Source: Shewanella sp. Choline-02u-19 (GTDB lineage: Bacteria > Pseudomonadota > Gammaproteobacteria > Enterobacterales > Shewanellaceae). From it: DNA of 64,000 nucleotides. The translations under genes and the position numbers were made by a program. The stretch is from the NCBI RefSeq assembly GCF_002836205.1, contig NZ_PJBE01000013.1:434001-498000 (forward strand), read 5' to 3'. Below are positions 27,042-35,417 of the stretch, one piece after another. The notes beneath the pieces are model-generated. The model made no database searches. It was not told the origin of the DNA and saw only the letters and a list, made by a program, of their open reading frames with translations. The stretch's first letter is position 1. Each line of letters begins with the position of its first letter.

Positions 27042-28445
27042 ATGAGTGTAAAAATGTTAGGTAAAGTGGTCTGTGCTTTTTTGTTTATATCCTTGACCAG
27101 CGTTGCGAGTTTAGCACAGGCGTCAGAGCCCAGTGTTGCAGCAAAAGAGCAAGCTGCGCGCGATATAAGCTTAAAAGAAAAGTTTCCTGTCCAATATAAA
27201 AGCTGGCTAGAAACTTCAGAGCAAACAGAGCGTGAAGATATGTTGGCCAGCTATCCAGCCGCTATTATTTTGTGGGCCGGTTCATCGTTTGCTAAAGAGT
27301 ACCATAGCCCGCGAGGTCACCATTTTGCGGTGGCAGATATAACTCATACTCTGCGTACGGGTGTACCACCCAAAGCCGGTGATAAAGGTTTGTCTGCTAG
27401 TTGTTGGACTTGTAAAACACCAGATGCACCGCGGTTAATGAATGAACTCGGTATCGAAGGCTTTTCTGCTAAGAACTTTACAGATCTTGGCACTGAAATA
27501 AACAGCGTTGTGTATTGCACCGATTGTCATGTCGACGGTAAAGCAGAGCTGGCGTTACCGCGCCCGCATGCTCAAGACGCTATGGCGAAAGTTCATCTTC
27601 CTTTTGATAAACAAAATGAAAATATGAAAGGTGCTCAAGTGTGTGGCCAGTGCCATGTGACTTATTACTTTCAGCCAGAACGCAGCAACAAAGTTAATAT
27701 CCCCTGGATTTTTGGCAATAGTGCCGATGATATAGAGAAATATTACGATACTCGCCGTTTCTATGAATGGATCCATCCTATTTCTCAAACACCCATCTTA
27801 AAAGCTCGTCATCCAGAGTTTGAACACTGGAGTCGCAGTAAACATGCTGAGGCGGGTGTGACATGCATTACTTGTCATATGCCTGAAACAAAAGATGAGC
27901 ACGGCAATACCTTTACCAGCCATAAAGTGGGTAAGGCATTGGAACATTTTGACCAAGTTTGTCAAAACTGCCATAAGAGTGAGCAAAAAATCATTAGTTC
28001 ACTGGCAAAGAACAAGGCAACGATTAATGCTAAAGCGCGTGAAGTTGAAGGGTTATTGGTAAAAGCGCACTACGAAGCTGGTGCGGCGTGGGATGCTGGC
28101 GCAACTTGGCCTCTAATGAATGACGCCATCATGGCCATTCGTCACTCTCAATGGCGCTGGGATTTTGCTATGGCATCTCATGGTTTATATGCCCATAACC
28201 CAGAAGAGGGCAATGCACTGCTTGATACAGCCCTTAAACAAGTTAAATATGCGCGTACTTCGTTAGCTGAAATTCTCAACAAGTTTGATGTAAAGAGTGT
28301 TAACTACCCTGATATTAGCTCGAAAGCATCGGCCCATGCAGCGGTCGGCATTGAGCTTGACAAGCTGACTGAAGCGAAGAAGATATTTATCAAAGAGGAA
28401 GTGGATGAGAATTGGTCTGAAGTGAGTCGTCATGGCTACGAGTAA
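27042..28445 (+). CDS. nrfA: Ammonia-forming pentahaem cytochrome c nitrite reductase
   Basis: 467-residue periplasmic enzyme that reduces nitrite to ammonium with six electrons. A signal peptide ends near SLAQA. The diagnostic catalytic haem site with Lys ligand is present (SCWTCK), plus four standard CXXCH sites: YCTDCH, VCGQCH, TCITCH and VCQNCH. The intervening HSPRGHHFAVADI and HPEFEHWSRSKHA segments supply distal His ligands and fit NrfA. No nrfB/C/D or nrfH genes are near, as in Shewanella, where the quinol dehydrogenase CymA feeds NrfA. It lies 68 bases after nnrS and may share its promoter. A shared terminator with menA follows. Confidence 0.96.
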   Translation: MSVKMLGKVVCAFLFISLTSVASLAQASEPSVAAKEQAARDISLKEKFPVQYKSWLETSEQTEREDMLASYPAAIILWAGSSFAKEYHSPRGHHFAVADITHTLRTGVPPKAGDKGLSASCWTCKTPDAPRLMNELGIEGFSAKNFTDLGTEINSVVYCTDCHVDGKAELALPRPHAQDAMAKVHLPFDKQNENMKGAQVCGQCHVTYYFQPERSNKVNIPWIFGNSADDIEKYYDTRRFYEWIHPISQTPILKARHPEFEHWSRSKHAEAGVTCITCHMPETKDEHGNTFTSHKVGKALEHFDQVCQNCHKSEQKIISSLAKNKATINAKAREVEGLLVKAHYEAGAAWDAGATWPLMNDAIMAIRHSQWRWDFAMASHGLYAHNPEEGNALLDTALKQVKYARTSLAEILNKFDVKSVNYPDISSKASAHAAVGIELDKLTEAKKIFIKEEVDENWSEVSRHGYE

Positions 28446-28485
28446 TTAGATATCAATTACTGATTAACTTGAGATTGTGTTCGTT

Positions 28486-28517
28486 AAAAAAGCCAGCTTA
28501 GATAAGCTGGCTTTTTT
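28486..28517. terminator. Bidirectional hairpin terminator
   Basis: A 15-bp perfect inverted repeat (28486-28500 and 28503-28517) with a 2-nt loop, A6 and T6 edges, lies between convergent nrfA and menA. Confidence 0.9.
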
Positions 28518-28532
28518 ACGACGAGACAGTGG

Positions 28533-29414
28533 CTAGAAGAGCAAATCAATAATGAGGCCTATGCTAAACAAACCACTAAAAATCATGGTGAGTTTAGCTG
28601 TGCGCCCTAGTAAAGGGTTTAGCGCAGCGCCAGTGACTTCATTAAAATCACGGCACAGGTTACGCGCCAAGATAAATCCAAGACCGGCAAGCAGCACGGG
28701 TAAACCCGCGAGTGCTCCCATCAAATACCCTGTAATAATAATGGCAAAAGGTAAGTAGACTAAACTTTGATAAAAAATCCGTGCTTGCGCTAAGCCGATG
28801 CGCACAGCGAGTGTTTTCTTACCCGCTTTTATATCGGTATCCATGTCTCGGGTGTTGTTGACCAGCATAATCGCTGCATTAAGAAAACCGATAGCCGAGC
28901 CGAGTAACCATGCACTAGTACTGGTTGTATTAGCTTGCAGAAAGTAGCTACCGACCACTGCAACAAGTCCAAAAAAGACAAATGCAGCGATTTCGCCTAG
29001 TCCATGTGAGGCTAGCGGGTAAGGGCCGCCGCTATAGCCTAATGCACCTAAAACCGCTGCCGCCGCGAGCAGGGCAATAGGCCATCCACCGTGGGCGATT
29101 AAAAATGAGCCCACAATGAGGGCTAACGCAAGGGATAAGAGCATGGCATTACGCACCGCTGTGGGGCTTAACAACCCGCTTTGTGTCACTCGAATAGGCC
29201 CTACACGTTCTGCTGTATCGACACCACTTTTGAAGTCAAAATAGTCATTGGCTAGGTTAACAGCAACTTGCAATAACACGGCACAGATCATCGAAGTGAC
29301 AGCGATGAACCCACTGAATTGTTCAAGTTGCAGTGCTAAAACATTACCGACCAATAATGGCCCAATCGCCGCAGGTAAGGTACGAGGGCGTATTGCTAGG
29401 ATCCATGGATTCAT
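28533..29414 (-). CDS. menA: 1,4-dihydroxy-2-naphthoate polyprenyltransferase
   Basis: 293-residue integral membrane prenyltransferase of the UbiA superfamily, which adds the polyprenyl chain in menaquinone synthesis. The first Asp-rich motif is NDYFDFKSGVDTAERVGP. The second is in NNTRDMDTDIKAGKKTLAVR. The N-terminal WILAIRPRTLPAAIGPLLVG is characteristic of MenA. About eight to nine hydrophobic helices are visible. Menaquinone fits the anaerobic respiration suggested by nrfA next door. It starts with ATG at 29414 and is transcribed alone. Confidence 0.95.
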   Translation of the reverse strand: MNPWILAIRPRTLPAAIGPLLVGNVLALQLEQFSGFIAVTSMICAVLLQVAVNLANDYFDFKSGVDTAERVGPIRVTQSGLLSPTAVRNAMLLSLALALIVGSFLIAHGGWPIALLAAAAVLGALGYSGGPYPLASHGLGEIAAFVFFGLVAVVGSYFLQANTTSTSAWLLGSAIGFLNAAIMLVNNTRDMDTDIKAGKKTLAVRIGLAQARIFYQSLVYLPFAIIITGYLMGALAGLPVLLAGLGFILARNLCRDFNEVTGAALNPLLGRTAKLTMIFSGLFSIGLIIDLLF

Positions 29415-29753
29415 TATTTATAATTACTTTACAGAGATATATATCGCAGGATTACGACGTAACAAAGGAGTGCTGGCCTCATAGCATAGCAAAATTAACA
29501 GCGTCTAAAAAGTGGATTTTCTGTCGCTAATGGCGGCGAAGTTAACATTATCGTTAACTTGAGGCTTAGGTGAGCAGAGCGGTTTAAAATTTTAGATCTA
29601 GCGCACACCCTCCGATGAGTATTGTATGCAATATTGAGCTTCGAGCTTGAATAGCAGTATCGATATATAGGTTGTGAGTACTTGGAGCTGTTGATTGTGT
29701 TACAGGGAAGTCACCACCTAAAACTTAAATATAACGTTTGAGGGTCTAGGGAT
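29415..29753. other. Divergent promoter region menA / SDR
   Basis: 339 bases between two divergent genes. I see no ORF, strong hairpin or recognised operator. A GAGGG lies 18 bases upstream of the SDR ATG. Confidence 0.4.
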
Positions 29754-30653
29754 ATGCGTTTTGAAGACCAAGTTGCCATTGTTACTGGTGCAGCTTCAGG
29801 CTTAGGGCGAGCTTATGCTATAGCGTTAGCAGAGCGTGGCGCGCGGGTTGTGATTATAGACAATGAAGCATTAACGAATAAAGACTCAGGGCTGCGCAGT
29901 TGCGCTGCCGCTATTACAGCGCTGGGGGGCGAGGCGCAAGTGTTTTGCTTAGACGTCAGTGACTCTTCAGCGGTGCAACAGATGGTTGATGAAGTGCTGT
30001 TAACTTGGGGGCGAGTTGATATTTTAATCAACAATGCAGGCATACATCACTCATGTCCGTTTGAACACTTAAGCGAAGCGACATGGAAACGTCAGTTTGA
30101 TGTTGATGTACATGGCAGTTTTAATATGACTAAAGCAGTATGGCCGAGTATGAAGCGCAGCGGTTATGGCCGAGTGATTATGACGTGTGCCAGTTCAATA
30201 TTTGGCGATATGTATGAGTCGAGCTTTAGTGCCAGCAAAATGGCGTTGATTGGGCTGGTCAATAGCCTGCACCTAGAAGGTGAAGAGTTCGGGATTGCCG
30301 TTAACACGATTACACCACATGCTGTCACTCAAATGACAGCAGAGCACCTTGCTCCGGCGGTTAGACCGCTTTTTTCCAAGACCACAGTTCTATCTGCAAT
30401 GCTCTATCTATGCAGCTCCGCATGCCATTCAGGAAAGCATATTTTTGCCGCAGCGGGGGGGATAAGTCACGCGGAAGTTGTTGAATTTGCAGCAAGCCGG
30501 TTTACAGCTGAAGAGTGTACACCGGAAATTATTCATAGCCGCTGGAGTGATATCTACCGTTCTAAGCCTTATAGAGGCCGTTCTTCGGGTGAAGCACAGG
30601 TGTTAGCATGGGCAAAAGCCTCGGCAGAGCAACGTAATATCGACATAGAGTAA
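29754..30653 (+). CDS. Short-chain dehydrogenase/reductase family protein with substituted catalytic Tyr
   Basis: 299 residues, classical SDR fold. The cofactor loop is IVTGAASGLGRAYAIALAERG, the structural NNAG motif is present (ILINNAGIHHSC), and the catalytic-Ser strand is VIMTCASSIFG. The YxxxK motif reads FSASK: Phe158 stands where the catalytic Tyr is expected, and Lys162 is kept. The closest remembered relatives are the dehydrogenase domains of peroxisomal multifunctional enzyme type 2, where the motif is YSAAK. The C-terminal extension (IHSRWSDIYRSKPYRG) also resembles that group. Without the Tyr the protein may be a poor oxidoreductase or have another role. It stands upstream of tesB. 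Confidence 0.85.
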   Translation: MRFEDQVAIVTGAASGLGRAYAIALAERGARVVIIDNEALTNKDSGLRSCAAAITALGGEAQVFCLDVSDSSAVQQMVDEVLLTWGRVDILINNAGIHHSCPFEHLSEATWKRQFDVDVHGSFNMTKAVWPSMKRSGYGRVIMTCASSIFGDMYESSFSASKMALIGLVNSLHLEGEEFGIAVNTITPHAVTQMTAEHLAPAVRPLFSKTTVLSAMLYLCSSACHSGKHIFAAAGGISHAEVVEFAASRFTAEECTPEIIHSRWSDIYRSKPYRGRSSGEAQVLAWAKASAEQRNIDIE

Positions 30654-30718
30654 TAGCTGGCGAGCGTTGGGGTCTTGGGTTAAGCTAGCCAATAATGGTA
30701 GCAATATTTTAGGTTCCA

Positions 30719-31588
30719 ATGAGTCAAGTATTAGATGATTTACTCGCCTTACTTTCTTTAGAGAAAATCGAAGAGGGGTTATTCCGCGGACAAAGCCAAG
30801 ATATAGGCTTTGGTCATGTGTTTGGTGGGCAAGTGATGGGCCAAGCTCTAAGTGCCGCTAAACAAACCGTCTCTCCCGATCGTAAAGTGCATTCATTGCA
30901 CTCCTATTTCTTACGTGCTGGTGATGAGACATTACCCATTGTCTATGACGTAGAGAATATGCGTGATGGTGGCAGTTTCAGTGCTCGACGTGTCAAAGCG
31001 ATTCAAAAAGGCCGGCCGATATTTTATATGACATGCTCATTTCAGGCCCATGAAGAGGGTTATGAGCATCAAGCCGTTATGCCTGATGTGCCAGGACCAG
31101 AAGGCTTGCTTAATCAGCAAGAACTGGCCATGACGCTGCAAGATAAAGTACCTGCTAATGTGTTAGAGAAGTTTATGGCAGATACTCCTATAGAGATGCG
31201 CTTAGTTAATCCTAGCAATCCGTTAGCAGGCAAAGCCTCTAAGCCTGTGCGCTACGTTTGGATCCGTGCAAATGGTGAAGTACCAGAGAATCTGTGCGTA
31301 CATGATTATCTGCTGGCTTATGCATCTGACTTTAATTTCTTAGTCACGGCAGCTCAACCCCACGGCGTGTCATTTCTCACCCCAGGTATGCGTATGGCAA
31401 CCATCGATCATGCGATGTGGTTCCACCGTCCGTTCGATTTAAGCCAGTGGTTGCTTTATAGTATTGAGAGTCCCAATGCCAGTGGTGGACGTGGTTTTGT
31501 AACGGGTCAGTTTTTTAATCAACAAGGGCAATTGGTGGCCTCTGCAACTCAAGAAGGCCTGATCCGCATGACCACTAAAAAAGCGTAA
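30719..31588 (+). CDS. tesB: Acyl-CoA thioesterase II
   Basis: 289-residue double-hotdog thioesterase hydrolysing medium- and long-chain acyl-CoA. Landmarks: GQSQDIGFGHVFGGQVMGQA, VHSLHSYFLRAGD and GGSFSARRVKAIQ in the first hotdog, and ATIDHAMWFHRPF followed by WLLYSIESPNASGGRGFVTG in the second. The Asp of the family's Asp-Thr-Gln catalytic set falls in the IDHAMWFH strand. Length matches E. coli TesB (286). It is followed by a YbaY-like lipoprotein gene; tesB and ybaY are also neighbours in E. coli. Confidence 0.95.
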   Translation: MSQVLDDLLALLSLEKIEEGLFRGQSQDIGFGHVFGGQVMGQALSAAKQTVSPDRKVHSLHSYFLRAGDETLPIVYDVENMRDGGSFSARRVKAIQKGRPIFYMTCSFQAHEEGYEHQAVMPDVPGPEGLLNQQELAMTLQDKVPANVLEKFMADTPIEMRLVNPSNPLAGKASKPVRYVWIRANGEVPENLCVHDYLLAYASDFNFLVTAAQPHGVSFLTPGMRMATIDHAMWFHRPFDLSQWLLYSIESPNASGGRGFVTGQFFNQQGQLVASATQEGLIRMTTKKA

Positions 31589-31626
31589 TTTAGGCTATTT
31601 TAAAGATAAATATTCAGGATAAAAAG

Positions 31627-32031
31627 ATGATTTCAGCATTAAAGAAATGGACCGTTTTACTGTGTTTATTAACACTAACCGCATGTGTAACAGTAACAGA
31701 AGCGCCCCCTGTGATGGTTAATGGTGCCGCAGGATATCTGGAAAAAATAGCGTTGCCAGAGGGATGCTCTATTACGATCGCTATCATCGATTTAGACACT
31801 CCAGGGGTTATTGTTGCACAGAAGAGCTTTAACATTGTAAGGGCGCCAGTCCCGTTTAAGTTCTTGTTACCCGAGGAGTCTATTGATGATTCAATTCATT
31901 ATGGGGTGGTAGCAATGATCCAATTCAATAACCAAGTTATTTTCCAAACCTATGATCGCTTCCCTGTCATTAGCAATGATAAGTTCACCACTGAAGTACT
32001 GATGAAAGCTGTGCCCGCGCCTAAGTCATAA
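31627..32031 (+). CDS. YbaY/YscW-type lipoprotein
   Basis: 134 residues. A lipoprotein signal peptide ends in LTLTAC (lipobox, Cys at about residue 20), so the protein should be lipid-anchored. The mature part has GAAGYLEKIALPEGCSITIAI, VPFKFLLPEESIDDSIHYGV and a VIFQTYDRFPVIS strand, the pattern of YbaY and of the pilotin YscW family. It lies 38 bases after tesB, probably in the same transcript, and has a hairpin after it. A second, diverged homologue is at 34947. Function unknown; pilotin-like outer-membrane roles are known only for YscW. Confidence 0.82.
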   Translation: MISALKKWTVLLCLLTLTACVTVTEAPPVMVNGAAGYLEKIALPEGCSITIAIIDLDTPGVIVAQKSFNIVRAPVPFKFLLPEESIDDSIHYGVVAMIQFNNQVIFQTYDRFPVISNDKFTTEVLMKAVPAPKS

Positions 32032-32042
32032 TACTGATTATT

Positions 32043-32072
32043 TAATAAAAGGAGCTTAGGCTCCTTTTATTA
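32043..32072. terminator. Hairpin terminator
   Basis: A 13-bp perfect inverted repeat with a TTAG loop has A-rich and T-rich ends. It lies just after the lipoprotein gene; the T run is short. Confidence 0.7.
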
Positions 32073-32135
32073 TGATGATAGTTGAACAGCTAGCGTGTTA
32101 AGTGGATTCACTCTGAATGATAAAAGGCTTTTGCC

Positions 32136-32723
32136 ATGATTGAGCCGAGCCAACAAATTGCTCAATGGCTTAGAGAGGATAAATACCGCTACCAAGCCCT
32201 ATTGATGGCGGAAAAGCTGCAATTACCGCAATGGATGTTGGCTGCAGGCTTTGTGCGTAATCTTGTATGGGATAAGTTGCATGAGACAGCGCCTAGACCG
32301 CTTAACGATATTGACCTTATCTATTTTGATGCCAGCAATCTCTGTGCGAGCCAAGACCGTGATTATGAAGAGCAGTTACGTGCACTTGCACCCGACTACC
32401 CTTGGTCGGTTAAGAATCAAGCTCGAATGCACCTTAAGAATAATGACCAAGCTTATACTTCTTGTTTAGATGCGATGAGTTTTTGGCCAGAAAAAGAAAC
32501 GGCTATTGCTGTGACTATCAATCAGACAATGACGGAAAGTAGAGTCGTATCAATAGCGTCTTTACCATTAGCGCTGCAAGTCGTGACACCTTTTTGTAGC
32601 CAAAGATTATTTCAATTGACGTTAACCCATAACCCTAAAAAATCTAAGCAACTCTTCCAACATCGAGTGGATAACAAACAGTGGTTACAAGATTATCCTC
32701 TACTGCAAGTGGTCAGTGAATGA
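32136..32723 (+). CDS. Nucleotidyltransferase-fold protein (DUF925 family)
   Basis: 195 residues. LAAGFVRNLVWDKLH followed by PLNDIDLIYFD carries the Gly-containing loop and the paired acidic residues (DID) of a nucleotidyltransferase fold, as in the DUF925/NTP_transf_6 family. Later RMHLKNND and SCLDAMSFWPEKETAIAV fit the same family, and a C-terminal KKSKQLFQHRV run is basic. There is no signal peptide. Some relatives may transfer nucleotides to small molecules or RNA; no substrate can be assigned. It stands alone between the tesB unit and ompW. Confidence 0.8.
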   Translation: MIEPSQQIAQWLREDKYRYQALLMAEKLQLPQWMLAAGFVRNLVWDKLHETAPRPLNDIDLIYFDASNLCASQDRDYEEQLRALAPDYPWSVKNQARMHLKNNDQAYTSCLDAMSFWPEKETAIAVTINQTMTESRVVSIASLPLALQVVTPFCSQRLFQLTLTHNPKKSKQLFQHRVDNKQWLQDYPLLQVVSE

Positions 32724-33036
32724 ATGCGAATGTTGAACTCAAGCCATAATTGCAACAGTTGCTTACCTATAACGACTAACACTAATGGCTACCGCTAATA
32801 TCTACCGCTAATATCTACCCCTAATTATCTGCATAAAATTAATGAAAAACAGTGTCATCATTAAGTACCTATTCACTGCCTAATACCTTTATCAATGGTT
32901 CAATATCTATCACTTATTATAATATTAAAAAGTTAATTAATTGTTAATCCAAACGGTTGCGTTAGTTCGTGCGATATACGGTCTAAGTGGTCTTTTGTCA
33001 CACAACTATAAGCTGCAACTTCAATATACCTTATGG
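32724..33036. other. Intergenic region upstream of ompW
   Basis: AT-rich. It includes a short tandem run at about 32790-32822 in which TATCTACC and GCTAAT elements repeat. No ORF or terminator was seen before the CRP and FNR sites. Confidence 0.4.
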
Positions 33037-33058
33037 AAGTGTGATCTTAGTCACTTGT
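33037..33058. promoter_or_regulatory. CRP site upstream of ompW
   Basis: TGTGA at 33040-33044, N6, then TCACT at 33051-33055 matches the TGTGA-N6-TCACA consensus in nine of ten fixed positions, with symmetric AAG and CTT flanks. Confidence 0.6.
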
Positions 33059-33090
33059 AGGTACCACTAATTGGGTATTTCACGTCAGCG

Positions 33091-33104
33091 TTGATCTAGA
33101 TCAA
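33091..33104. promoter_or_regulatory. FNR/EtrA box upstream of ompW
   Basis: TTGATCTAGATCAA is a perfect TTGAT-N4-ATCAA palindrome, centred about 97 bases before the ompW start. FNR-type control of ompW under low oxygen is known in enterobacteria. The spacing to a CRP site 50 bases upstream suggests joint control. Confidence 0.75.
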
Positions 33105-33194
33105 ATTCGCGGCTCGATTATTCTGGCAGGGTACACGCAAATGTATGGATATTGATAATAAAAACAGCAGCTCATGTTGTATTGATGGAGTAAT

Positions 33195-33875
33195 ATGATG
33201 AACAAAAATATCGTTTCTGGATTGATTGCTACAGCCCTATTGACTACCGGTTTTACCTCTTCTGCACTAGCACATCAAGCTGGTGATATTATTATACGAG
33301 CAGGTGTTGCAGTCGTAGCGCCAAATGAATCAAGCCAAAATATCATAACGCCAGATCTTGGAGATCTAGGTCAGTTTTCTGTAAGCAACAATACCCAGTT
33401 AGGTTTAAACTTTGGTTACATGCTCACGGATAACATTGGTATTGAGCTGCTAGCGGCATCGCCATTTACACATGACATCTCTCTAGCTGGCGTGGGTAAA
33501 GTCGCTGAAACTAAGCAGTTACCGCCAACCTTAGTTGCGCAATATTATTTTGGTTCAGCGGATTCAAAATTACGTCCTTACATCGGCCTCGGTGTTAACT
33601 TTACCAATTTTTACGATAATGAAATTACTAATGATGTAGGCGGGCGCCTATCTGATTTGAGTTTATCTAACTCTTGGGGAATAGCGGGTCAAGTTGGTTT
33701 AGATTATCAAATCAACGATAGCTGGCTTGTAAATGCATCGGTTTGGTATGCAAAAATTAGCACTGATGCTAACTTCAACTATAAGGTACTTGAGTCAAGC
33801 ACTGTTGTGCCAGTGACCATTGAAACTGACATCGATCCATGGGTTTACATGGTCAGCATAGGTTATACCTTCTAG
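33195..33875 (+). CDS. ompW: Outer-membrane protein of the OmpW family
   Basis: 226 residues. The signal peptide ends near TSSALA. The mature N-terminus HQAGDIIIRAGVAVVAPNES is typical of OmpW, followed by LGLNFGYMLTDNIGIELLAA, PTLVAQYYFG, YIGLGVNFTNFYDNE, SWGIAGQVGLDYQIND and the terminal IDPWVYMVSIGYTF, a final strand ending in Phe as required for BAM recognition. An 8-stranded barrel with a hydrophobic channel is expected. There are two start codons (33195, 33198) with TGGAG upstream. Control by FNR and CRP is indicated by sites upstream. Confidence 0.93.
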   Translation: MMNKNIVSGLIATALLTTGFTSSALAHQAGDIIIRAGVAVVAPNESSQNIITPDLGDLGQFSVSNNTQLGLNFGYMLTDNIGIELLAASPFTHDISLAGVGKVAETKQLPPTLVAQYYFGSADSKLRPYIGLGVNFTNFYDNEITNDVGGRLSDLSLSNSWGIAGQVGLDYQINDSWLVNASVWYAKISTDANFNYKVLESSTVVPVTIETDIDPWVYMVSIGYTF

Positions 33876-33903
33876 TCAGCAGATTGACTTGGATTTCCCC
33901 CTT

Positions 33904-33933
33904 AAAAAAAGGAGCCTTAAGGCTCCTTTTTTT
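33904..33933. terminator. Bidirectional hairpin terminator
   Basis: 13-base arms around a TTAA loop with A7 and T7 edges, between convergent ompW and the SDR gene. Confidence 0.9.
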
Positions 33934-33962
33934 ATCGATTAACGGAACTTCCCGTGACTCGG

Positions 33963-34730
33963 CTATTCTTTTTTAGCGGCTTTTTCTGCTTGCTTTTGTT
34001 CTTTGGTTTTCCAATGGCGCGTATTGTAAACGAACTCAGGTAGCAATTTGGTCAGCCATGCTACGAGACGCCAGCGCTTAGTGACATAGACTTTACGTTT
34101 ACCGGCTTTCATCGCTTTAATGACCTGGCTGGCAACTTCAGCCGGAGGAGAAAGCCAAATACGGCTTTGCTGTAAGGCAGCTTTATCGAGCAGACCCAGT
34201 TGGATGTCGGTAAGGGTTATGGGCAGCTTTAGTCGCTGAGCATGCATACACAGCCCTTCGAAGTAGTTTTCGGCGTAACTTTTAGACGCATGATAGGCAA
34301 CGTTTGGTCCGCCTCTTAGGCCTGCAATCGAGTTAATTGCCGCTAGTTGGCCATAACCTTGATCACGAAATAGCCTAAAAGCTGTATTGCATATGGCTGA
34401 AAACCCTTGCACATTAACGGTGATGATATCTTGCTCTGGCTGCCAAGGCAGTTCAGGGTCATAGCTATTTAAGCCTGTATTGACCAGTACAAGATGAGCA
34501 CCGCCTAGAGAGTGCCAAACTGCGGTAAGAGTTGAAATAATAGCTTGAGGATCATCTATTTGCAGTGGAAATACTTCAGACTTAGTCGGAAGCGATTGGC
34601 TAAACTCAATAAGAGATTGTGGATCTTGTGCTAATAAGGCGAGCTCTACACCATCGTCAGCAAGCTGTTTTGCTATTTCACGGCTGAGCAATGAGCTTGC
34701 GCCCACAATTATTGCAGTTGCTTGTGTCAT
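33963..34730 (-). CDS. Short-chain dehydrogenase/reductase family protein
   Basis: 255 residues from the ATG at 34730 (a TTG at 34748 is possible but less likely). The cofactor loop is IIVGASSLLSREIAKQLADDG, and the catalytic Ser and Tyr-Lys are in AAINSIAGLRGG and YHASK. The NNAG motif is changed to VNTGL. The C-terminal 60 residues are strongly basic (KAGKRKVYVTKRWRLVAW, then a Lys/Ala tail), as in YqjQ/DltE-like SDRs that associate with membranes. Substrate unknown. It is convergent with ompW and has no operon partner. Confidence 0.85.
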   Translation of the reverse strand: MTQATAIIVGASSLLSREIAKQLADDGVELALLAQDPQSLIEFSQSLPTKSEVFPLQIDDPQAIISTLTAVWHSLGGAHLVLVNTGLNSYDPELPWQPEQDIITVNVQGFSAICNTAFRLFRDQGYGQLAAINSIAGLRGGPNVAYHASKSYAENYFEGLCMHAQRLKLPITLTDIQLGLLDKAALQQSRIWLSPPAEVASQVIKAMKAGKRKVYVTKRWRLVAWLTKLLPEFVYNTRHWKTKEQKQAEKAAKKE

Positions 34731-34946
34731 ATAAATATTCGACTTCAAATAGGTTACTTATCATAGGAACATAAGTGTATTAGAACAAGATTAATTGTTT
34801 GTTGCTGTGACAAGGATGCTGAGTTCAGCCAAACAGAATAGAGGATCACGAGCTAATCAGAGTGATATTCATGGTAAAGTTATATAAATTTCAAGTTCGG
34901 ACATATAGACTTCTAGAAGTCTTGATGTATTATTAGGAGTGTTAAC

Positions 34947-35348
34947 ATGAAAAACTACTTTAAGCCTTTATTATCTTTTGTTATCGCAGCGGGTTTATTA
35001 TCGGGCTGTGCGACCTCAAATGCCGTGGTAGAGATCCAGGGAGAGGTTTGGTACAAAGAGCGTATAGCATTACCACCTGAAGCTGTTATCAGCATTAAAG
35101 TGCAAGACGTGTCGTTAATGGATGCACCTGCAGTTGTTATAGCAGAATTTGAACGCAGTGATATCAGTACGCCTACGCCTTTTCAGTTTTTGATCAACCG
35201 AGATCAGTTTGAGGCAGGGCACACTTATACGGTTGGGGCTCGTATTAGCCTTAACGACAAGCTTATGTTTATCAACGAACAAGCTTATAGAATTGATTTG
35301 GACTCTGCCGAGCCTATGTCAGTTTTGCTACAGAAAGTAGCGCGCTAA
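34947..35348 (+). CDS. YbaY/YscW-type lipoprotein (second copy)
   Basis: 133 residues. The lipobox LLSGC gives a lipid-anchored Cys at about residue 21. The mature part (VEIQGEVWYKERIALPPEAV, ISIKVQDVSLMDAPAVVIAE, TPTPFQFLINRDQFEAGHTY) has the same strand order as the lipoprotein at 31627: YxExIALP, then an A-V-I-A strand, then PxxFxxLIxxxxxxxxHxY. The two are therefore diverged paralogues about 3 kb apart. It is just upstream of metA, with only 69 bases between, so readthrough into metA is possible. Confidence 0.8.
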   Translation: MKNYFKPLLSFVIAAGLLSGCATSNAVVEIQGEVWYKERIALPPEAVISIKVQDVSLMDAPAVVIAEFERSDISTPTPFQFLINRDQFEAGHTYTVGARISLNDKLMFINEQAYRIDLDSAEPMSVLLQKVAR

Positions 35349-35373
35349 ATTAACTAGCATAGCTAGTATTACA

Positions 35374-35415
35374 AGCGCCTCTTTCTGTTATTACTCTCAT
35401 TGAATAAGAGGCGCT
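35374..35415 (+). promoter_or_regulatory. Hairpin covering the metA ribosome-binding site
   Basis: 35374-35383 and 35406-35415 are 10-bp perfect complements around a 22-nt loop. The right arm contains the AGAGG ribosome site, and the ATG at 35418 follows 3 nt after the stem. Folding would hide the site. There is no T run after it, so it is not a terminator. Confidence 0.6.
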
Positions 35416-35417
35416 GT

